A stretch of 54,275 nucleotides of DNA from Frankiaceae bacterium (GTDB taxonomy: Bacteria; Actinomycetota; Actinomycetes; JAFAQI01). This document shows, piece after piece, positions 1 through 7,287 of the stretch (the first letter of the stretch is position 1; each line of letters starts with the position of its first letter). A program made the position numbers and the translations under genes. The notes under the pieces are model-generated. The model saw only the letters and a list, made by a program, of their open reading frames with translations. It was not told the DNA's origin and did no database searches. The stretch is from positions 1 to 54,275 of the forward strand of contig JAFAZI010000134.1 in the NCBI GenBank assembly GCA_019239875.1. Reading direction: 5' to 3'.

Positions 1-54
1 GCAGAGTCTCGCGAAGAGTGGCGGGATGGTGCGAGCTACCGGATCGGCAGGTGA
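1..54 (+). CDS. Possible 3' end of an unidentified gene (partial)
   Basis: The first frame of the window is open from base 1 and encodes 17 residues (A-E-S-R-E-E-W-R-D-G-A-S-Y-R-I-G-R) ending in TGA at 52-54. It could be the C-terminus of a plus-strand gene converging on the homogentisate dioxygenase gene. The fragment is too short to recognise, and the minus strand is also open here, so this is only a possibility. Bases 55-122 hold nothing I can identify. Confidence 0.25.
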   Translation, partial: AESREEWRDGASYRIGR

Positions 55-122
55 CGGACCATGGTCAGCCGCCGCCGCGCCGTCGGTCGCGGCGTGATTC
101 GCGGGTTGATCCGTCGGCTGCG

Positions 123-1322
123 TCAATGCCCTGGCCCCCGCCCTGACCACGTCCACGCGTAGCCCTCGTCTTCGCTGGCGATGCCGCCCTCGCCGAGATC
201 CAGCGGCTTGAAGGTGTCGACCATCACCGCGAGCTCGTCGAAGAACTCGACGCCGATGCTGCGCTCGTACGCTCCGGGCTGCGGGCCGTGCGAGTACCCG
301 CCGGGATGCAGCGAGATCGAGCCGATCCCGATGCCAGATCCTTTCCGCGCCTCGTAGTCGCCGCCGCAGTAGAACATGACCTCGTCGCTGTCGACGTTCG
401 AGTGGTAGTAGGGCACCGGGATCGCGAGCGGGTGGTAGTCAACCTTGCGCGGCACGAAGTTGCAGATCACGAAGTTGCCGGCCTCGAACACCTGATGCGC
501 CGGAGGTGGCTGATGGATCCGCCCGGTGATCGGCTCGAAGTCGGCGATGTTGAACGCGAACGGATACACGCAGCCGTCCCAGCCGACCACGTCGAATGGG
601 TGGTTGGCCGCGACGTGAATCGAGCCACCGACGCCGCCGGCGGTTCGGTGCTTCACGTAGACCTCGATGTCCTGGCCGTCGACGAGCATCGGCTCCGCCG
701 GCCCGCGCAGGTCCCGTTCGCAGTACGGCGCGTGCTCGAGCAGCTGCCCGAACTTCGACAGGTAGCGCTTCGGCGGGGTGATGTGACTCGCCGCCTCGAT
801 GCAGTAGAGCCGCAGCGGTTCAGTGCCGTCCGGCAGCCACCGGTGCGTGGTGCCTCGCGGCAGGATCACATAGTCACCCTGGCCTACCGCGATCGCACCG
901 AAGACGGTCTCCACGAGGGCCGCACCGGACTCGACGTACACACACTCGTCGCCGATCGCATTGCGGTAGTACGGCGACACGTCGCCACACGCGACATAGG
1001 AGATCCGCACGTCAGCGTTGCCCAGCACCAGCCGCCGGCCGGTGACCGCGTCGAGCGACTTCCAGTCATTACCTGTGGTCAGGTCGTGCAGCTTCAAGTG
1101 ACGTGGCTTCAGCGGGAGGTTCGGCACGGTGACCTGCGATGCGGGCTCCCAGGGACGGATGTCGACCAGCGCCGACGGGATCTCCCGGTGGTACAGCAAC
1201 GCCGAGTCCGACGAGAAGCCCTCCTCGCCCATCAGCTCCTCGGCGTACAGGCCGCCGTCGGGTCGGCGATGCTGCGTGTGCCGTTTGCGGGGCACATCGC
1301 CGACCTGCCGGTAGAACGCCAC
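123..1322 (-). CDS. hmgA: Homogentisate 1,2-dioxygenase
   Basis: The predicted 399-residue protein is a cupin-fold iron dioxygenase that opens the ring of homogentisate to maleylacetoacetate in tyrosine and phenylacetate catabolism in the cytoplasm. The N-terminus carries the family signature YRQVGDVPRKRHTQ followed by GGLYAEELMGEEGF. The central segment HPFDVVGWDG is also typical. Iron-ligand candidates are His307 and the acidic Glu314 in HSNVDSDEVMFY, plus His345 in SHGPQPGA. I chose GTG at 1322 because it places the conserved FYRQVG near the N-terminus and clears the upstream sulfotransferase stop by 10 bases; an ATG at 1394 would add a non-family extension inside that gene. No fumarylacetoacetase or maleylacetoacetate isomerase lies beside it. 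It is the last gene of the minus-strand sulfotransferase run. Confidence 0.93.
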   Translation of the reverse strand: MAFYRQVGDVPRKRHTQHRRPDGGLYAEELMGEEGFSSDSALLYHREIPSALVDIRPWEPASQVTVPNLPLKPRHLKLHDLTTGNDWKSLDAVTGRRLVLGNADVRISYVACGDVSPYYRNAIGDECVYVESGAALVETVFGAIAVGQGDYVILPRGTTHRWLPDGTEPLRLYCIEAASHITPPKRYLSKFGQLLEHAPYCERDLRGPAEPMLVDGQDIEVYVKHRTAGGVGGSIHVAANHPFDVVGWDGCVYPFAFNIADFEPITGRIHQPPPAHQVFEAGNFVICNFVPRKVDYHPLAIPVPYYHSNVDSDEVMFYCGGDYEARKGSGIGIGSISLHPGGYSHGPQPGAYERSIGVEFFDELAVMVDTFKPLDLGEGGIASEDEGYAWTWSGRGPGH

Positions 1323-1332
1323 AACGCGGAGG

Positions 1333-2508
1333 TTAGTCCCGGTGGATGCCCAAGCCCAGGCTTGCGCTGAGCCTGCGACGGCCGCGCTCAGCAACCGCGC
1401 CCACCAGCTCGCCGAGCGTCATTGACCCCACCGGACGCGCGCCACCCTCCGGGGGCGGCGGTGCTTTGATCAGTGCGATCTGGCGACGCACACCAGCGAG
1501 GGTCTGCTCGGCCGCCGCAACCGGCAGCTCCGCTACCGCCGGTCCGGAACCCTGGCCATTTGCCACCACACCGGACAGCGTGTCGAGGTCGCCGAGCACG
1601 AGCGCGCCGGAGCCGCGGATGTGCTCGGCGGCCACCTTGGCGATCTCGTTCGCGCGCTCGACCGCCCACGCCGGCGTCACAATCCTCGCCTCGTCGGCGC
1701 TCGGCGTACGGGTCTGCATGCCGACGATTCCGCCAGCCCGGACCACGCGGTGATACAGCTCGGAGGACCAGCCGCGCTCGTGAAAGGCAACGTTCACCTG
1801 TCGCACCAGCTCGATCTCGGCGGCAGTGAGACCGCGATTGTCGCGAACGTCCGGCGCCACCAGGAGCCCCTCGGGCAACCCGAGCAGCGACTCGAACGAC
1901 CGCGGCAAAACGAGCCGGTCCACGTCATCTGCCACGACGACTGCGATGCGGTCGGGTCCGACGATCGACAGCCACCGATCCAGCACCTCGTCGTGATGAT
2001 GCCGATGCCAGAAGTTCGCGATCTGACGTCGCTCGGTCGGGCGGTTGAAGACGTCGTCAAGCCATTCGTCGTACGTCGACCGCAACCGGTTGCGCACCAT
2101 CTGCTGCCACGCCGACGGCAAGATCTTCGCCAGCGGCCGCAGGGTGATCACGACCCGCACCCGCTCGCCGCCGAGGTCGGCGACGATGCGCTGTGCGGTG
2201 GCGTCGTCGGCTTCGACGAAAGCCTCAGCGCTGACCACGACCCGACGGCGTCGAGCCGCGACCACGTCCTTGATCAACAGGTCCCACTCCGCAATCCGCG
2301 GCGGGCGCAGGCCGACGACGCCGCGGGTGCCGGTGATCGCCAGTGCGGGCATTCGATGCTGCCCGCCGTCCCCGGGATACACCACACCGTGCCTGCGCAG
2401 AGCCGGTCGGGCGTTCGCCATGGCCTGTTGGATCGCGGTGGTGCCGGTCTTGTGCGGCCCGATGTGCAGCAACAGGCCGCGTGGCGGCAGCCAGCCGCCG
2501 TCAGTCAT
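1333..2508 (-). CDS. Sulfotransferase-fold protein, paralog 1
   Basis: This 391-residue protein has a PAPS-type sulfotransferase P-loop, HIGPHKTGTTAIQQ, at about residues 15-28. It also has VVVSAEAF and the block TLRPLAKILPSAWQQM, which matches the 3'-phosphate-binding arginine/serine element. A block RDNRGLTAAEIELVRQVN is shared with the other three paralogs in this island. Such enzymes normally transfer sulfate from PAPS to a carbohydrate or lipid hydroxyl; the acceptor cannot be told here. The C-terminus ends in a basic helix, TLGELVGAVAERGRRRL, that resembles the free-standing small proteins next door. ATG 2508 was chosen because it overlaps the stop of the upstream small gene by 8 bases, suggesting coupling. 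The homogentisate dioxygenase gene begins 10 bases after its stop. Confidence 0.82.
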   Translation of the reverse strand: MTDGGWLPPRGLLLHIGPHKTGTTAIQQAMANARPALRRHGVVYPGDGGQHRMPALAITGTRGVVGLRPPRIAEWDLLIKDVVAARRRRVVVSAEAFVEADDATAQRIVADLGGERVRVVITLRPLAKILPSAWQQMVRNRLRSTYDEWLDDVFNRPTERRQIANFWHRHHHDEVLDRWLSIVGPDRIAVVVADDVDRLVLPRSFESLLGLPEGLLVAPDVRDNRGLTAAEIELVRQVNVAFHERGWSSELYHRVVRAGGIVGMQTRTPSADEARIVTPAWAVERANEIAKVAAEHIRGSGALVLGDLDTLSGVVANGQGSGPAVAELPVAAAEQTLAGVRRQIALIKAPPPPEGGARPVGSMTLGELVGAVAERGRRRLSASLGLGIHRD

Positions 2509-2689
2509 CGGCGGTCGCGCCGGTCCGACCGAGCAGTCGCGCACCGATGATGCGGATCAGTCGCGACGTCGGGACCGCAGACACCCCGGGTGAGGCCCGC
2601 GTTGGAGTCCAGGTGTCAAGGCCTTCGGCCTCGATCTCGGCGACGATGGCATCGCGCGTCTCCCCCACGGGCCGCGATCCGACGGTCAC
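2501..2689 (-). CDS. Small protein associated with sulfotransferase 1 (tail-module type)
   Basis: This is a 62-codon gene starting with GTG at 2689, 12 bases after the stop of sulfotransferase paralog 2 and overlapping the start of paralog 1 by 8 bases. The product has RPVGETRDAIVAEI, LDTWTPTRASPG and SRLIRIIGARLLGR. It aligns along its whole length with the small protein at 3870-4055. Its last third matches the C-terminal tail of paralog 4. The same position before a paralogous gene, similar length and conserved SRP/TRP, LD-W-T and LLRI-type motifs argue that it is a true gene. Function is unknown; a regulatory or docking partner of the sulfotransferase is my inference. Confidence 0.62.
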   Translation of the reverse strand: MTVGSRPVGETRDAIVAEIEAEGLDTWTPTRASPGVSAVPTSRLIRIIGARLLGRTGATADD

Positions 2690-2701
2690 GCGTCGAGTAT
2701 C

Positions 2702-3883
2702 TCAGTCGGCGTTGACCTCACCCTGACGCCTCGCCGCGAGCCGTCGCCGACCGCGCGCTGCCACCACCGCCGCCAACCGAAGGGCTCCGACCTGTTCGAC
2801 CGCCCGGAACTCGTCGCCGGTCGCGAGAAGCGTTGCGATCTGATGGCGCACTCCCGTCGCGGCCAGACCTGCCGCGGACAGCACGAGCTCTTGATCGGAG
2901 GGCTGGTCCGTGGTGGTGACGTCAGGAACGACCGCGCTGAGGTCGTCGAGCGCCCCCACGACCCGCACGCCGCTGGCGGTGATGTGTTTCGCGGCCGCTG
3001 CGGCTATCTCGTTCGCACGTGCGACAACGCCGGCCGGAGTCTCGATGCGAGGTTCCGCGGGAGATGGAGTGCGCGTCTGCATCGGGAGGATGCAGCCGAG
3101 GTGAACGATCCGGTGATAGAGCTCGGCGGACCAGTCTCGACGATGGAACGCGACGTTGAGTTGTCGGACGAGCTCGATCTCCGCGGCGGTGAGCCCTCGA
3201 TTGTCACGGATGTCGGCAACCGCGAGTGTCGAGGGTGTGACGCCGATCAGGTCTTCGAACGCGCGGGGCAACGCGCCTCGGTCCGCGTCGCTCACCACGA
3301 CCACGGCCATGCGGTCCGGGCCGACGATGCCGAGCCACCGGTCGAGCAGATCTTGGTGTCGATGCCTTCGCCAGAACTTCTCCGCCACCGGATGGGTCGA
3401 GTCGGCGTCGAGAACGATGTCGAGCCATTCGGTGTAGGTCAGGCGCAACCGGTTCTTGATCATCTGCTGCCAGGCCGACGGCAGGATCTTCGCCAGTGGC
3501 CGCAGCGTCATGACGACCTGCACCCGCTCGCCGCCAAGCTCCGACACCACCTTGCGGGCCACGGTGTCGGTTGCCTCGTCGAGGACTTCTGCGCTGACCA
3601 CGACCTTCTTGGTCGAGCCCGCGCGGACATCGCTGACGAGCCGCTCCCAGTCGTCCTCGGTCGCACGACGAGTCCCGCTCATCCCGCGCGACGATGTGAC
3701 CGCCAAAGCCGCCAGCCGCTGCTGGCCATCTGCCCCTGGGTTTAGCACTCCTTGCGCGGCGAGCCGCGGCCTGGCCTTTGCCAGCGACTGCTGAATCGCG
3801 GTCGTTCCTGTCTTGTGCGGTCCGATGTGCAGGAGTACCCCACGTGGCGCGAGCCATCCTGCCGGAGCGTCAGCTGACGTCAT
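2702..3883 (-). CDS. Sulfotransferase-fold protein, paralog 2
   Basis: This 393-residue protein is closely similar to paralog 1. It carries HIGPHKTGTTAIQQSL near the N-terminus, VVVSAEVLDEA, TLRPLAKILPSAWQQM and RDNRGLTAAEIELVRQLN. The PAPS-binding P-loop and the arginine/serine element are intact, so enzymatic sulfate transfer is plausible; the acceptor is unknown. It ends in a basic helix, LRLAAVVAARGRRRLA. ATG 3883 overlaps the upstream small gene by 14 bases; GTG 3895 is a possible alternative. No secretion signal or membrane segment is seen, so it should be cytoplasmic. Confidence 0.82.
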   Translation of the reverse strand: MTSADAPAGWLAPRGVLLHIGPHKTGTTAIQQSLAKARPRLAAQGVLNPGADGQQRLAALAVTSSRGMSGTRRATEDDWERLVSDVRAGSTKKVVVSAEVLDEATDTVARKVVSELGGERVQVVMTLRPLAKILPSAWQQMIKNRLRLTYTEWLDIVLDADSTHPVAEKFWRRHRHQDLLDRWLGIVGPDRMAVVVVSDADRGALPRAFEDLIGVTPSTLAVADIRDNRGLTAAEIELVRQLNVAFHRRDWSAELYHRIVHLGCILPMQTRTPSPAEPRIETPAGVVARANEIAAAAAKHITASGVRVVGALDDLSAVVPDVTTTDQPSDQELVLSAAGLAATGVRHQIATLLATGDEFRAVEQVGALRLAAVVAARGRRRLAARRQGEVNAD

Positions 3884-4055
3884 GTCGCTTCCCACGCCGG
3901 GTCACCCGTTCGGCGACGATCCGAAGCAGCTCGGCGGACCGGAAGGCACTGATCGGCGCCGCCCGCGACGCCGTCCAGGCATCGAGCTCCGTCGCCCGGA
4001 CAGCTCTGACGATCTCCTTGCGGACGTCGTCCATGGGTCGGGTCGGCTCGGGCAC
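3870..4055 (-). CDS. Small protein associated with sulfotransferase 2 (tail-module type)
   Basis: This is a 61-codon gene starting with GTG at 4055 (an internal ATG at 4034 is possible). Its product has TRPMDDVRKEIVRAV, LDAWTASRAAP and SAELLRIVAERVTRRG. It aligns end to end with the small protein at 2501-2689. Over 21 positions it shares 11 residues with the extreme C-terminal region of sulfotransferase paralog 4 (PSKELLKIVAARTKNRG). It overlaps the paralog 2 start and is divergent from the gene at 4112, with 56 bases between them that must hold both promoters. Function is unknown. Confidence 0.6.
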   Translation of the reverse strand: MPEPTRPMDDVRKEIVRAVRATELDAWTASRAAPISAFRSAELLRIVAERVTRRGKRHDVS

Positions 4056-4099
4056 CGAGCGAGTATCGCAGCCCGTACGATGCGACCCGACCGCCTGCC

Positions 4100-4105
4100 G
4101 AGGAG
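4100..4105 (+). promoter_or_regulatory. Ribosome-binding site deciding a GTG start
   Basis: GAGGAG lies 6 bases before GTG 4112 and fixes the start of the DUF6319-like gene, where no nearby ATG exists. Confidence 0.6.
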
Positions 4106-4111
4106 CATTTC

Positions 4112-4747
4112 GTGCCGCCAGCCCGCCGCAAATCCGCGCCACCCCCACCGCTGACCGACGACGACGTCGCGGCAATCCGCGAGCAGGTGGCCGCTGGACA
4201 GACCCCACGGGTCGTGGTGCGAGCAGCCGGCGCGTCGGTGGCCGCAGGTACCCGTGGCAGTGTGATCCGGCTGGGCAACCCGAAGGACAGCGAGTACATC
4301 GTCGTACGGCTCGGCCGTGACGAGGTGCCGTTCGCGCCCTCGGAGCTCGGCATTCCGGGCCGGAAGGCGCCGGCCGCACCCCGTGCGCCCCGTGCGTCTC
4401 GTCCGTCCCGGACGACCCGGACGCCTAAGCCGAAACCGGTGGCGGAGCCGTCACGACGGGTGGCTCCGGTCGTCTTGACGTTGCGGTTCCGCGACCGGGC
4501 TTGGACGCTCGAGGCGCAGCGTGGCTCCAAACAGATCGCGGCTCAGACCCCGCTCCACCCGGCAGCGGTCAACGCGCTCGCCGACCATGTGGAGGAGGGT
4601 CCGGTCCGCGACGCCCTGCTCGAGACCGTCGCCGCCTGCCGGGTCGTCATCGAGGAGCAGGCTGCCGCGCTGCGAGCCGAGCTGGCAAAGGCGGAGGAAG
4701 CCTTGAAGGCGTACGAAACGCGGCCCTCGCGTGCCAAGGGCAAGTGA
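4112..4747 (+). CDS. Basic proline-rich protein with C-terminal coiled coil (possibly DUF6319 type)
   Basis: The 211-residue product has an N-terminal globular part (about 1-85) with GTRGSVIRLGNPKDSEYIVVRLGRDEV. A basic Pro/Arg/Lys/Thr linker follows (about 86-118, with repeated PRAPRASRP-type segments). A second folded part has VVLTLRFRDRAWTLEAQRGSKQIA. The C-terminal helix (about 170-205) is rich in Ala, Glu and Leu and reads like a coiled coil. I associate it tentatively with the actinobacterial DUF6319 family, which has no established function. It is divergent from the sulfotransferase 2 operon and 23 bases upstream of sulfotransferase 3, so it may share a transcript with the latter. Confidence 0.7.
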   Translation: MPPARRKSAPPPPLTDDDVAAIREQVAAGQTPRVVVRAAGASVAAGTRGSVIRLGNPKDSEYIVVRLGRDEVPFAPSELGIPGRKAPAAPRAPRASRPSRTTRTPKPKPVAEPSRRVAPVVLTLRFRDRAWTLEAQRGSKQIAAQTPLHPAAVNALADHVEEGPVRDALLETVAACRVVIEEQAAALRAELAKAEEALKAYETRPSRAKGK

Positions 4748-4770
4748 GAGCGACAAGTAGTCTGTGCGGC

Positions 4771-5991
4771 ATGACTAGCGGCGAAATCCAGCCCATTCCG
4801 GAGGGCGCTCGCCTCGTCCACATCGGGTTCAACAAGACCGGTACGACGTCGATCCAGGGCGCGCTGAAGGACGCTCGTCCAAAGCTTCCGACGCACGGGG
4901 TCGTCTATCCGGGCGAGGAGCGCTACCACAAGCGGGCCGGTGTGCACATCTCCGGCGCAGTCGGGCGGATCGGCGACCGCCCGGTTGGTGAAGCCGACTG
5001 GCAAGAGCTGGTCGACGAGACCAATGCAGCCGGCGACAAACGTGTCGTCATCAGCAGTGAATGGCTGTGCCAGAGCCCCGAGGACTCGGTACGACGGGTC
5101 GTCGAGGAGCTCGGCGGCGACAAGGTGCACATCGTCGCGACGCTGCGGCCGCTTGTGAAGATTCTGCCCTCGTCGTGGCAGCAGTTCTTGCAGAACGGCC
5201 TGCGCGTCGACTACGACACGTGGCTGCGCGGCATGCTGCTCGAGCCGCCGTATGAGAAGCCGACACCGACCTTCTGGCAGCGTCACACCCACGACGCGAT
5301 CATCGAGCGCTGGGCCAAGATCGCCGGGCCGGATCATGTGACCGCGATCGTGGTCGACTCCCGCGACCACGACAAGATCCTTCGCCAGTTCGAGACCCTG
5401 CTCGCCCTCCCGGACGGGCTCCTGGTCGCCGAGCCGCCGGAGAAGGACAACCGGTCGCTGACCTGGCCAGAGGCCGAGATGCTGCGGGTCGTCAACGACG
5501 CGTTCAAGCGCAAGAAGTGGCCCGAGGAGCTGTACCGGTCAGCGGTGCGCACCGGGTTCGTCGCCGCGTTGGCCCACATGCGGCCGTCAAAGGGCGACAA
5601 CCTCACGAAGATCCCGATGCCAACCTGGGCGGCCGAGCGCGCCTCCGAGATCGGCGCCGGCTTCGCCAAGAACATCGCGGGCCTCGGCATCAACGTCGTC
5701 GGTGATCTGGAGTCCCTCGGCCGGATGCCGAGCCAGACCGACGAGTCGGCGACGCCGCCGGCCGTCATCCCGTCACAGATGGCGGGCGACGCTCTCGTCG
5801 CGGCGATCATCGGTGCCCGGCAGGCCGGTCGCCGGGAGGGCAAGGCCGGCAGCGTCGAGGCGATGACGAGCTCGGACGGCCGTCACACGATCGAGCTCGG
5901 CCCGGGAACGACGAAGGCGCTCAAGCGAGCGCAGGCGACAGCCCAAGGCATCAAGTACCGCGCGCAGAGCCTGCGGAAGTCTCCGAAGTAG
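4771..5991 (+). CDS. Sulfotransferase-fold protein, paralog 3
   Basis: This 406-residue protein belongs to the same family as paralogs 1, 2 and 4 but lies on the opposite strand. It has HIGFNKTGTTSIQGAL near residue 17, VVISSEWL, TLRPLVKILPSSWQQF and KDNRSLTWPEAEMLRVVN. The Pro-His of the P-loop in the other paralogs is Phe-Asn here. Its C-terminal tail lacks the clear ELL-IVA-R helix of paralog 4 and instead ends in a basic KALKRAQATAQGIKYR segment. ATG 4771 was chosen because the conserved P-loop follows at the family's usual distance. It converges on paralog 4 across a 78-base gap that contains a palindrome. Confidence 0.82.
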   Translation: MTSGEIQPIPEGARLVHIGFNKTGTTSIQGALKDARPKLPTHGVVYPGEERYHKRAGVHISGAVGRIGDRPVGEADWQELVDETNAAGDKRVVISSEWLCQSPEDSVRRVVEELGGDKVHIVATLRPLVKILPSSWQQFLQNGLRVDYDTWLRGMLLEPPYEKPTPTFWQRHTHDAIIERWAKIAGPDHVTAIVVDSRDHDKILRQFETLLALPDGLLVAEPPEKDNRSLTWPEAEMLRVVNDAFKRKKWPEELYRSAVRTGFVAALAHMRPSKGDNLTKIPMPTWAAERASEIGAGFAKNIAGLGINVVGDLESLGRMPSQTDESATPPAVIPSQMAGDALVAAIIGARQAGRREGKAGSVEAMTSSDGRHTIELGPGTTKALKRAQATAQGIKYRAQSLRKSPK

Positions 5992-6017
5992 GGCTGGCTG
6001 CTCCTGCCCAGGCAGAG

Positions 6018-6034
6018 GCGGGGCTATGACCGCG
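6018..6034. repeat. Degenerate palindrome at a convergent junction
   Basis: The sequence GGGG-CTATGA-CCGC within GGCG...CGCC forms a short hairpin between the convergent ends of sulfotransferases 3 and 4. Its core matches 19 of 21 bases of the stronger palindrome at 39741-39782, including the CTATGA loop. It may act as a bidirectional terminator, although no run of T follows. Confidence 0.35.
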
Positions 6035-6069
6035 CCAGTGCATGACAAGGCGCGTGGCCGTGGCCAGTA

Positions 6070-7287
6070 CTACGACTTGCCGGACGCCTTCTTCGGCTTG
6101 GCTGGAGCCGCTTTGTCGGCACCGCGGTTCTTGGTGCGGGCAGCGACGATCTTGAGCAGCTCCTTCGACGGGACGTCGCGGATCGGCCGGTCCTCGGGCT
6201 CGACGTCCCGCTTGTAGCGATAGGTGCTCGCCATCTCCATGCCATGGATCGCCCCGATCACCGCGAGAATGGCGGCATCGAGCGGGATCGTCGTCGGCTC
6301 CGGCGCATCACCCTCGCGGATCGCGGCCTCGCTCGGATGATCGGTGATCCGATCGATGTCACCGAGGATTCGAACGCCCAGGCCGGAGATCGTCTTCGCC
6401 GACTCAGCCGCGACCGCGGACGCGCGTTCGACGGCCCAGCGCGGCGTGGTGATCGTCACCTCGTCGGGATCCGGACGCCGATTGATCTGCATCGAGTCGG
6501 CGACGCCGTCCTTCATCACCTTGGAGTAGGCCTGCTTCGCCCACTTCTCGTTGCCGATCTGGAGGTTCACGCGCCGGATGAGTTCGATCTCGGCCAGCGT
6601 CAGGGAGCGGTTGGCCACCTCCTTCGGCGCGACCAGCGAGCCGGCCTTGAGGTCGAGCAGGCGCTCGAAGGTCTTCGTGAGGAACTCACGGTCGGTGTCG
6701 TCGATGACGAGCACGGTGACGTTCTCCGGTCCGACCACCTTTGCCCACCTCGCCACGAGCGCGCCATGATCGTGCCGGCGCCAGAAGGTAGCGGTCTGGC
6801 TGCGATCGTCGGCGTCGTTGAACACTTCGCGCAGCCAGGTGTCGTAGTCCTTGCGAAGGCTGTTCTGGGTGAACTGCTGCCACTGCGACGGGACGATCTT
6901 CGACAGCGGCCGAAGGGTCACGACGACGTGGACCGGTCGGCTCTTGCTGAGGTCTTTGACAACCCTGGCGGCGGTCTCCTCGTCGGCTCCGGCGAACGCT
7001 TCACTGGAGACGACGACGCGTCCCTCCGCAGCCTCGTTCACCTCGGCGACGAGCTTGTCCCAGACCTTTGGCGTCGGCGGCCGACGGCCGGGGGCGACGT
7101 CACTGCCGACCACGGAGCGGGCCGCCCAGTACGCCTGCTTGTAGCGGCCGGCATAACGCGCTCCCTGCTCCTTCATCGCCTTGCGGCTGTTGTGCAGCGC
7201 GCCCTGGATCGTCGTCGTCCCGGTCTTGTGCGGTCCGATGTGGAGCATGACGACACGCTCCGGCAGGACGAGATCGTCACTTGGCAC
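6070..7287 (-). CDS. Sulfotransferase-fold protein, paralog 4, with basic C-terminal tail
   Basis: This 405-residue protein has HIGPHKTGTTTIQGAL near residue 16, VVVSSEAFAGADEE, TLRPLSKIVPSQWQQF and ANRSLTLAEIELIRRVN. These give the PAPS P-loop and 3'-phosphate element of the family. The last 60 residues hold the segment PSKELLKIVAARTKNRG followed by a Lys/Ala/Pro-rich end. The helix matches the free-standing small proteins at 2501-2689 and 3870-4055, so this paralog appears to carry as a fused tail what the others have as a separate gene. Its start overlaps the end of the channel-like gene by 11 bases, which suggests translational coupling. The acceptor substrate is unknown. Confidence 0.83.
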   Translation of the reverse strand: MPSDDLVLPERVVMLHIGPHKTGTTTIQGALHNSRKAMKEQGARYAGRYKQAYWAARSVVGSDVAPGRRPPTPKVWDKLVAEVNEAAEGRVVVSSEAFAGADEETAARVVKDLSKSRPVHVVVTLRPLSKIVPSQWQQFTQNSLRKDYDTWLREVFNDADDRSQTATFWRRHDHGALVARWAKVVGPENVTVLVIDDTDREFLTKTFERLLDLKAGSLVAPKEVANRSLTLAEIELIRRVNLQIGNEKWAKQAYSKVMKDGVADSMQINRRPDPDEVTITTPRWAVERASAVAAESAKTISGLGVRILGDIDRITDHPSEAAIREGDAPEPTTIPLDAAILAVIGAIHGMEMASTYRYKRDVEPEDRPIRDVPSKELLKIVAARTKNRGADKAAPAKPKKASGKS

